From the NCBI RefSeq assembly GCF_028618695.1, contig NZ_JAQIVI010000461.1, positions 1 to 6,943 of the forward strand: a stretch of 6,943 bases of DNA, given 5' to 3'. The notes below the pieces were generated by a model. That model was not told the DNA's origin. It did not search any database and was given only the letters and a program-made list of their open reading frames with translations. The stretch comes from Natrinema soli. Lineage in GTDB: Archaea; Halobacteriota; Halobacteria; Halobacteriales; Natrialbaceae. This document shows positions 1 through 4,803 of the stretch, piece after piece (within the stretch, counting starts at the first letter, position 1; each line of letters starts with the position of its first letter). A program made the position numbers and the translations under genes.

Positions 1-459
1 GCCTCGCCGGCCCCCTCCCATTACTTGTCCATCTCAGCTCATGCCCATAACTTCCGTCACTCATTATGATGCCGTGTTTCTCGCGCAGTTCCGCAACGAA
101 CGAACTCGCTATCACTTTTGTTCTGGCGGTTCGAGCTGTGTGTGGAGTAATTCATTCGATTTAGGATCGTCCGTAGCGTACAGCCAGTACTGCTCGCCGT
201 TGAGTCGGACCACAGTTTCGTCAACCGCGACGTGATCTGGACTGTGACCAGAATCTGACTGTAAATCGGCTTTATGAATGGTCGATCGAGTCCGTTCAAC
301 ACCGGATATCTCGAGAACATGAATAGTATTCGAAAGCGAGAATCCAGCAAGATGGAGTTGAATACTGGGATTCATCAACTGCCGCGGTGTTGCTTCTTGC
401 TCCACAAAATCCAAGTCAAACTGGCCGAGACTAGGACTGAGGCGTGCGTTTTCGGACAT
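1..459 (-). pseudogene. IS6-family transposase, broken 5' part
   Basis: Relic of a DDE transposase of the IS6 (IS240-type) family, which would cut and join the ends of its own element. The best start is the ATG at 459 (MSENARLSPSLG); an ATG at 480 in the same frame is less typical of the family. Visible family blocks in order: an N-terminal region with EATPRQLMNPSIQLHLAG, the HTH-like stretch ending RSTIHKADLQ, and the first catalytic Asp in HVAVDETVV, followed by LNGEQYWLYA. The frame stops at 112 (TGA). The next family block, SSFVAELREKH, continues in another frame at about 65-120, so a frameshift lies near 121-131. Beyond it the expected block with the second Asp is scrambled (SDGSYGHELRW). 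RSTIHKADLQ also appears to lack about four residues (usually hNWVhKADLq), from memory of the family. The gene runs off the left edge. Family call sure; inactivity very likely. Confidence 0.8.
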
Positions 460-512
460 AGAACACTTTGAAAACGTCACGTCTTACTCCTTCAACCTTA
501 TCTGAACACCAC
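1..512 (-). mobile_element. IS6-type insertion sequence, partial
   Basis: This is the 5' end of the element carrying the broken transposase above. On the minus strand the segment just before the gene starts GGTGTTCAGATAAGG (about 510-496), resembling the terminal repeats of haloarchaeal IS6 elements, so I place the end near 510-512. The other end is outside the window, so neither the inverted repeat nor a target duplication can be confirmed. Confidence 0.4.
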
Positions 513-597
513 CACATCACCTGTTCGATGCCGTCCGTTCTATTGACCTCGGTGTCCAGAAGCACTCGACCGATGATAGTCCTCGTGCACCGGAAGT

Positions 598-2082
598 TCA
601 ACCGTCAGTGAACAGCCGGTCGTAGGCCCTGGTTCGATCTTCCGGTGGCTTCGGCGTCATCAGTGTAACGGCGACTATCGTAATGAGCTGAACGATAAGC
701 ACCGGCATGAACTGGAGGAAGCCGAATGTGTATGCCTCTGGGATGACGCCTAATTCGAACGCCCAATGTCCGAGAAATCCGATCACCAAGCCGGTACCGG
801 AGGCGTACTTGTTCATTCGCTCCGAATAGATCGCGCCGATAATGGGGAAGAACATCAATGCGTATCCAGTAAATGTGAATATCGTTGTATCGATCACCGA
901 TTCGCGAGTGAGTTGAGCCCCGATGTACGCCATAAGCAAAAGCAGCAGGATGAACCCGCGTGTAATGAGAACCTCGGCACGTTCGGTTGCAAGGTTAGTA
1001 AACGGACGGAGGATATCCTCAGTAAACATCGTTCCAAGTGTAAGCGATTGACCGTCGAGCGTCGACATCATCGCAGCGAGAATACCTGCGAGTGCTAACC
1101 CAACCACCCAGGCAGGGAAGTTCTGTTGAATGAGCATCGGTAACACGAAGTCCGGAGTCGAGAGGTTAGGGAGTTGCCCTAGCCCCCAGAATCCGATCAA
1201 CACGGCAGGGACCCACGCCAATATAATGATGATCGGATACACGATCGCCGTTCGATTCAACTGCTTCACTGACCTACCTGTCATATATCTAATAAATAAA
1301 TGGGGGAGTATAAATGTTTCAATCGAGACAAGGATACCGATCGAGAAGTATTCCCTTGTTTGGAGAGGGGCGATATCGGACCGGTTGACCATCTCGGGAG
1401 TTATCTGTAATGTCGCGTCGGTCGCTACTTTGAACCCGCCAAGCCGCAATGGGATAAGGACGAAAAAGGCGAGAAGAACGACCAGGAGAACCGCCCCTTG
1501 AAAGGCGTTCGTCCATCCAGTACCCCGCATCCCACCGCTGTAAACGTACATGAAGACGATAGCGACGATGATCAGCCCACCTGCCCAGTACGGGATAACG
1601 CCATCGGTCAGCGCTTCGAAAACGATACCGGCACCTTGTACGCCGACCAAGAGATATGGAACTGTCCAAAACGTGAACAGGACGGTCACAAGGACACCAA
1701 GATATCTCGATTTCCAGCGGTGATTAAGCAGTTGCGCCGGCGTAATGTGACCAAACTCCTTCCCGGCGAGCCAGATACGACGTCCGGCGGTTACTAGCAA
1801 TACGGAGAAGATGAACGGAAAGAGACCTACGAAATATCCGAATGCATTGGGTCCAATGTTGTATGAAAGCCCCGGTGCACCGATCATCGTCACAGCAGAC
1901 ATATTTGTGGCGAACAACGCGGCTATCAGTACGAGAGTACCGAAAGACCGACTCGCCATGAGATAGTCCTCGCGCGAATTGCCGGTCTGTTGTGCAGCGT
2001 ACCAGCCGACACCCAGTACAATAACAAGATAGATCGCGACAATGGCCAAGATCAACACGACGTTGGGTGAAAGTGCAGCCAT
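598..2082 (-). CDS. Sodium:solute symporter (SSS family)
   Basis: Intact 494-aa integral membrane protein of the solute:sodium symporter family (TC 2.A.21), which imports small organic solutes with Na+. About 13 hydrophobic segments run from residue 8 to 475. Family marks: an early helix with ATNMSAVTMIGAPGLSYNIG (59-77), the SSS signature YSGGMRGTGWTNAFQ (181-195; the common TD is TN here), and the Na+-site helix LAAMMSTLDGQ (335-345) with the Ser340-Thr341 pair, followed by EDILRPF. Length is normal. The C-terminus is short and charged. The ATG lies 3 nt after the TAG of the DUF3311-like gene upstream, with no clear Shine-Dalgarno, so translational coupling is likely. Substrate cannot be read from sequence; relatives carry acetate, pyruvate, lactate, proline, pantothenate or urea. 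The CoA ligase further along the window would suit an organic acid, but that is inference. Confidence 0.93.
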   Translation of the reverse strand: MAALSPNVVLILAIVAIYLVIVLGVGWYAAQQTGNSREDYLMASRSFGTLVLIAALFATNMSAVTMIGAPGLSYNIGPNAFGYFVGLFPFIFSVLLVTAGRRIWLAGKEFGHITPAQLLNHRWKSRYLGVLVTVLFTFWTVPYLLVGVQGAGIVFEALTDGVIPYWAGGLIIVAIVFMYVYSGGMRGTGWTNAFQGAVLLVVLLAFFVLIPLRLGGFKVATDATLQITPEMVNRSDIAPLQTREYFSIGILVSIETFILPHLFIRYMTGRSVKQLNRTAIVYPIIIILAWVPAVLIGFWGLGQLPNLSTPDFVLPMLIQQNFPAWVVGLALAGILAAMMSTLDGQSLTLGTMFTEDILRPFTNLATERAEVLITRGFILLLLLMAYIGAQLTRESVIDTTIFTFTGYALMFFPIIGAIYSERMNKYASGTGLVIGFLGHWAFELGVIPEAYTFGFLQFMPVLIVQLITIVAVTLMTPKPPEDRTRAYDRLFTDG

Positions 2083-2085
2083 GAG

Positions 2086-2382
2086 CTATGTTTCCGTGGT
2101 AGATGGGGACTCGGATGTCGTCGATTCTTCCGTCTGGTCGGTCGAACCATACTCGTCGGGAGTAGCAGAAACAACTGTTGTTATCCAGTAAACGATGACG
2201 GAACCGACGAGAAGAAAGGAAATGTCGTACGCGAGTTGGACGGGTAACCATCCGAACAGCAAGCCAGCATCCATGAGTCCGAGTAGCTCAGACTGATGCA
2301 GTATCACCATCAGTATCACGACCGCTAGTACTGTGGCACGATCCGCTGAGCGTGGGAACCAGACACTGTCTCCAAGTGGCAT
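2086..2382 (-). CDS. DUF3311-like small membrane protein
   Basis: Small protein of 98 aa with two hydrophobic helices (about residues 16-37 and 52-74) and a polar, acidic Ser/Thr tail (75-98). The block LLFGWLPVQLAYDISFLLVG (41-60) joining the helices is the recognisable part. It resembles DUF3311 proteins, which are typically encoded directly before SSS symporters, much as DUF485 (YjcH) precedes acetate permease ActP. It is probably an accessory subunit in the membrane with the symporter. A TTG at 2397 could extend it by five codons. I prefer the ATG at 2382 because a TATA-like box is centred about 27 bp upstream of that base, the spacing of a leaderless haloarchaeal transcript, whereas it would be only about 12 bp from the TTG. 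First gene of the two-gene operon. Confidence 0.75.
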   Translation of the reverse strand: MPLGDSVWFPRSADRATVLAVVILMVILHQSELLGLMDAGLLFGWLPVQLAYDISFLLVGSVIVYWITTVVSATPDEYGSTDQTEESTTSESPSTTET

Positions 2383-2405
2383 GGGAATGCGGTACAATTG
2401 TCCGG

Positions 2406-2413
2406 GATAAAAA
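2406..2413 (-). promoter_or_regulatory. TATA-like box of the transporter operon
   Basis: On the minus strand this reads TTTTTATC, centred about 27 bp before the ATG at 2382. That spacing fits transcription starting at or next to the start codon, as is common in haloarchaea. No separate promoter is apparent for the symporter, so it should drive both genes. Confidence 0.55.
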
Positions 2414-2414
2414 C

Positions 2415-2609
2415 CTATTGATGATTGTATGAGATGCCCCAGTGCTTCAGGAAGAGGCGTATTAGCACTCGGGGACCGTTTAGGGATTTGTCTTCAGCTT
2501 CGTTCGCTACTACGTTTGCTCCTAGCCGGTAGACATCAGTGGACGGTTGCGGTCGATGGCCGATCTGAGTAGGGCCTCTCGGTACGCTGGACTCCGGTGA
2601 AGTGCTATG
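2415..2609 (-). other. Possible C-terminal gene remnant
   Basis: Open reading frame of 64 codons with no ATG, GTG or TTG start, bounded by a stop upstream and TAG at 2415-2417. The second half reads like natural protein (GANVVANEAEDKSLNGPRV, then LIRLFLKHWGIS), so it may be the tail of a gene lost when this region was rearranged. I do not recognise it. It ends just upstream of the TATA box of the transporter operon. A chance open frame is a real alternative. Confidence 0.18.
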
Positions 2610-2777
2610 CTACATGGAATGGTTTGTCGGATCAATGCTGTCGAAGCGGTCGAAACAGGAGACAGGAAGATGGCCTCCAGAATCTCTCGTTGTATCGCTA
2701 TTGATATCGCGATTCCGATTCCGACGTCGGTTAGCGGCTCAGTACGACTAGGTGATCAGATCCCTTCGCGATGGCGC

Positions 2778-3021
2778 CTAGAACGTCCGTGACTCGACGA
2801 GAGTGTGGAGGATGTGGTGGATATCACACTCCGAGTCAGGGGTGTCCTGGTCATCGCTGGGTGCATCAAGATGATTATCGATAACTAGGCCACAGTCCTC
2901 GCAGACAGTTTCGACCGCTTTGGTGGTGACTGGCACTGTACAGAGTAGCGTTTGAAGGAACGAGGCGGTGGAATTCGTGGTGGATATGCCCGAATTCGAC
3001 CTCAGTATCCAGCTCCTCTAC
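2778..3021 (-). pseudogene. Cys/His-rich small protein remnant with CxxC
   Basis: Two abutting minus-strand frames make one protein-like sequence if a single base is restored near 2930. The first part (about 3021-2932) reads VEELDTEVEFGHIHHEF, then HRLVPSNATLYSA. The second reads VPVTTKAVETVCEDCGLVID, then a His/Asp-rich end, stopping at 2778. ETVCEDCGLVI is strongly like the second half of the TFIIB/TFB zinc ribbon, but the first Cys pair of a ribbon is absent, so it is not a usable transcription factor. It may be another zinc protein sharing the knuckle. Its 5' end is lost exactly where the putative terminal repeat of the second IS begins (3023), so the insertion probably cut the gene. The relic is convincing as former coding sequence; family identity is open. 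Confidence 0.38.
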
Positions 3022-3022
3022 G

Positions 3023-3040
3023 GGCACTGTCTAGTTGAGT
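3023..3040 (+). repeat. Putative left terminal inverted repeat of IS
   Basis: GGCACTGTCTAGTTGAGT sits 43-60 bp before the transposase start, where an IS6 left end is expected, and the GGCACTGT opening is typical of such ends. No convincing partner was found downstream because the element's 3' part is deleted. Confidence 0.35.
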
Positions 3041-3082
3041 CAGTTTGAGAAGTGAGCAGGTAGTTGAGTTTCTTGTCCAAAG

Positions 3083-3562
3083 ATGATCGCAGACCTGCTC
3101 AGCGAGAGCTATGCAGCGGATTTAGAAGAATCTTGGGAGAACGAGCGGACGGCGAACGCCCTAACGGGCGTCGCCGTCCGCATCCACGAAACTGGTTGTT
3201 CGATCAGAGAGACAACAACGTCCTTAGCGGAATTAGTCGTTGAACGTTCTCACGGAGCGGTTTGGAACGGGGTGCATCGGCTGGCTGACAGCGGCTTCGA
3301 CCCGCCTGAGGCGCAGCCGAAGCGGGTCGCAGTTGACGAGACTACTGTCAAGATCAATGATGAGTGGTCTTTGTATGCTACAATAGACACCGAGACGACG
3401 TTGATTCTTGACGTCGCGTTATTTGATCGGCATGGCACCGATCCGGCGGCTGCGTTTCTGCATCGACTGCGTGAGAAACACGATCTCGCGGAGGCGGAGT
3501 TTCTCGTCGGTCATCAATCCCATTTCCGCGTGGTATCTCATGCCCGGCTTGTCAGTCCCTAA
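3083..3562 (+). pseudogene. IS6-family transposase, truncated
   Basis: A 159-codon frame, of which roughly the first 135-140 residues match the N-terminal part of an IS6-type transposase. Blocks: the helical N-terminus MIADLLSESYAADLEESW, the HTH-like AVWNGVHRLADSG (family norm VWNWVHRLA), the first catalytic Asp in KRVAVDETTVKINDEWS, then LYATIDTETTLILDVALF and AFLHRLREKHDL. EWSLYAT seems to have lost one Trp from the usual EWSWLYA. The second catalytic Asp should follow FLV, but the frame gives FLVGHQSHF with Gly in its place. The last 20 residues match nothing expected, although WYLMPGLS in the next frame recalls the true continuation. Second Asp, final Glu and about 70 C-terminal residues are missing, so it is dead. 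Confidence 0.8.
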
Positions 3563-3603
3563 CACAGTGCGTTCGCTGTCACGAAACACAGAGAATTCCC
3601 CTC

Positions 3604-3647
3604 CTATATATTACTGAGAACATTGGATTACACCCGTACTGGTGTAA
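3604..3647 (+). promoter_or_regulatory. TATA-like box and 20-bp dyad
   Basis: AT-rich patch after the IS relic. A TATA-like CTATATATTA at 3604-3613 is followed by a perfect inverted repeat with 7-bp arms, TTACACC-CGTACT-GGTGTAA (3628-3647). The dyad would cover the start site predicted from that box, the position of a repressor operator. It is not followed by a T run, so it is not an obvious terminator. Confidence 0.35.
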
Positions 3648-3662
3648 AAAACATCTTCCCTT

Positions 3663-3674
3663 CTTATATATAAG
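3663..3674 (+). promoter_or_regulatory. Palindromic TATA-like element
   Basis: CTTATATATAAG is a perfect 12-bp palindrome and a good archaeal TATA match, so it could work in either direction. It lies only 7 bp before the ATG at 3682. A start site about 25 bp downstream would fall inside the small ORF, so it fits that ATG poorly. The upstream box at 3604 may be the relevant one, or the small ORF may start elsewhere. Confidence 0.3.
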
Positions 3675-3681
3675 GTCCTAC

Positions 3682-3855
3682 ATGAATGTCTGTATCCTGT
3701 TTTTACATGCGTGTGGATGTGAATATCTCACCCCACACCAGATAGGATACTGCCAACGATGTGATCGAGTTGCGTTTCTCGACAGCGAACAGATGCTGTT
3801 CGTTCCTCTACAATATTCACTCGAAGGCTTGGAAATCACTTCTGTAGCGCAATAG
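3682..3855 (+). CDS. 57-aa Cys-rich putative zinc-binding protein
   Basis: Complete small frame from ATG 3682 to TAG 3853-3855. Its centre reads ACGCEYLTPHQIGYCQRCDR (residues 10-29), giving C11-x-C13 and C24-x2-C27 separated by ten residues, a plausible four-Cys zinc knuckle; Cys4 and two His are also present. Haloarchaea encode many tiny proteins of under about 70 aa with paired CxxC motifs, and this could be one, though the first pair is CxC. The remainder, VAFLDSEQMLFVPLQYSLEG, is ordinary soluble sequence. It ends 12 nt before the IclR-like start on the same strand, so the two may have shared a transcript. The stretch GAACAG-ATG-CTGTTC inside it is a short dyad. No homologue recognised; a remnant or chance frame is possible. 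Confidence 0.4.
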   Translation: MNVCILFLHACGCEYLTPHQIGYCQRCDRVAFLDSEQMLFVPLQYSLEGLEITSVAQ

Positions 3856-3867
3856 TGTAGAAGATGT

Positions 3868-4067
3868 ATGAAAAACCGGGTACCGATGGATGATATATCT
3901 AATTTGACGAAACATTGTTCGCTGTCATCGAATCACTGAAACGGACGAATGGATCAGGTGTGACCGAATTCGCGGATCAGTTTGACTTGACGAAGAGTAC
4001 GGTCCATAGGCACCTCGTGAGTCTCGAGGCGGTCGACGATATCGAGCTCCGTCTCGTGTACGGATAG
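3868..4067 (+). pseudogene. IclR-type regulator, HTH domain remnant
   Basis: Remnant of an IclR-family transcription regulator, which binds DNA through an N-terminal winged helix and senses a small molecule with a C-terminal domain. The ATG at 3868 opens MKNRVPMDDIS. Restoring one T in the run at 3903-3905 joins it to the frame starting FDETLFAVIESLKRTNGSG at 3903, then VTEFADQFDLTKSTVHRHLV and SLEA. This is a textbook IclR HTH: VTEFADQFDLTKSTVHRHL covers helices 2 and 3. The sequence then departs from the wing (VDDIELRLVYG) and stops at 4065-4067. About 190 C-terminal residues of ligand domain are gone. IclR regulators commonly control catabolism of aromatic or short organic acids, which suits the CoA ligase downstream. 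Family call confident; function lost. Confidence 0.68.
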
Positions 4068-4102
4068 GTATCGGTTGCGTCTCTGTACGGAAAGGGAGTC
4101 GA

Positions 4103-4650
4103 TCAGCTGACGATGCCCGGACGGACCACGAAGAACAACAGTCTGGCGAAGACGTACGGCGTTTCGATGAACAGCGGGACGATACGGTCCGCGGCGTATC
4201 CGGTGACCGAACAGTAAACCGCGATACCGGCGGGAACAATAGTTCCGATCGCGCTCGCGACCGCCAACGCTCCGACGCTGACGGAGACGAGGCCCAGGGC
4301 GACGATCCGTGCTCGATCCGGGTGAGCACGACGGGTATCGTCCGCTTCGAGACGCGATGATCGTGCTGATAGTCCAGCGTATCGAGCAACACGCTGATGG
4401 TCGCAAGCAGCGAGAACATGATGTGATAGATCGCGACGACTGCCGGGGTAACCGCGCCGGTTTGCGTGGCGTACCCGCTGCTCATCGTGAGGATGATCCC
4501 CAGCGGATAGTCGACGGTCGCAGTGACGGGGTTGGTATCCAGTTGCGGCGCGTGGAGGAGTCCCAACACAACGAGCGGAACCGTGAGGACGACCGCCTCG
4601 AGCCTGTAAACCGCGCACTCGAGCTGAGCGGTGAGCGATGAGTGAGTCAC
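4103..4650 (-). pseudogene. UbiA-like prenyltransferase remnant
   Basis: Two overlapping minus-strand frames give one membrane protein of about 180 residues. The first (from a GTG at 4650) has hydrophobic helices and the motif LDYQHDHRVSKRTIPVVL, which matches the second Asp-rich motif of UbiA-family prenyltransferases (DxxxD then kRTlPvvLG). It then goes out of frame near 4319. The other frame continues with ARIVALGLVSVSVGALAVAS and further helices to PGIVS and a stop at 4103. Losing one base in what should be CTCGGCCCGGATCG explains the shift. UbiA enzymes (about 280-300 aa) move prenyl chains onto quinone, haem or lipid acceptors. Here the N-terminal third with the first Asp motif is missing and there is no ATG, so it is a relic. 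Convergent with the IclR remnant; the acyl-CoA ligase is transcribed away on the other side. Confidence 0.55.
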
Positions 4651-4753
4651 GTCCGGTGCTCTGGTTGCGGGGAATAGCAGCCGTGGTATTCGAACCTGTC
4701 CGCACGCGCGTTCGCCTCCGGAACTGCTGGCCGATCGGGCACTCTCCGAACCC

Positions 4754-4764
4754 TAATTATTATT
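4754..4764 (+). promoter_or_regulatory. TATA-like box before the acyl-CoA ligase
   Basis: TAATTATTATT is an AT island in otherwise GC-rich sequence. A start site about 27 bp from its centre would fall near 4785, leaving a leader of roughly 18 nt before the ATG at 4804. No Shine-Dalgarno is evident in that leader. Confidence 0.4.
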
Positions 4765-4803
4765 GTCTTCGGTATCTCCTCACATACATAGGCCGATGGA
4801 CCC

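Larger units (their letters stand above)
2414..3022. other. Intergenic region without intact genes
   Basis: About 600 bp between the transporter operon and the second IS remnant. Apart from the possible gene tail near 2415-2609 and the Cys/His relic at 2778-3021, I see nothing supportable. The plus-strand 61-codon frame at 2607-2792 has no recognisable domain and reads like chance. No RNA gene or ordered repeat was seen. Confidence 0.5.
3023..3562 (+). mobile_element. IS6-type insertion sequence, 3'-truncated
   Basis: Second IS relic, of a different IS6 subgroup from the one at the left edge. It begins at a putative terminal repeat (GGCACTGTCTAGTTGAGT at 3023-3040), 60 bp before the transposase ATG. 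Transposase homology fades around 3510-3560 and the right end is missing. CTAACACAGTGCG at 3559-3571 weakly resembles the inverted terminal repeat, but the fit is poor and no flanking 8-bp duplication was seen. Confidence 0.6.

Noticed and set aside
41..471. Plus-strand frames of 64-65 codons in the left IS
   Set aside because: Antisense to the transposase relic, whose minus-strand frame has clear family motifs.
2607..2792. A 61-codon plus-strand frame
   Set aside because: No recognisable domain, repetitive low-complexity middle (IAIDIAIPIP), and no supporting promoter or neighbour.
2778..3021. TFB (TFIIB) transcription factor gene
   Set aside because: Only one CxxC pair of the zinc ribbon is present, the upstream part does not match TFB, and there are no cyclin-like repeats.
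1..3562. Composite transposon carrying the symporter operon
   Set aside because: The two IS relics are from different subgroups, have unlike end sequences and are both defective, so they could not have moved together.
3559..3571. Right terminal repeat of the second IS
   Set aside because: CTAACACAGTGCG matches the reverse complement of the left end only loosely, and no 8-bp target duplication flanks 3023 and 3571.
4309..4641. A 110-codon plus-strand frame
   Set aside because: Antisense to the UbiA-like relic; rich in Arg, His and Asp with no domain. The minus strand gives plausible membrane helices.
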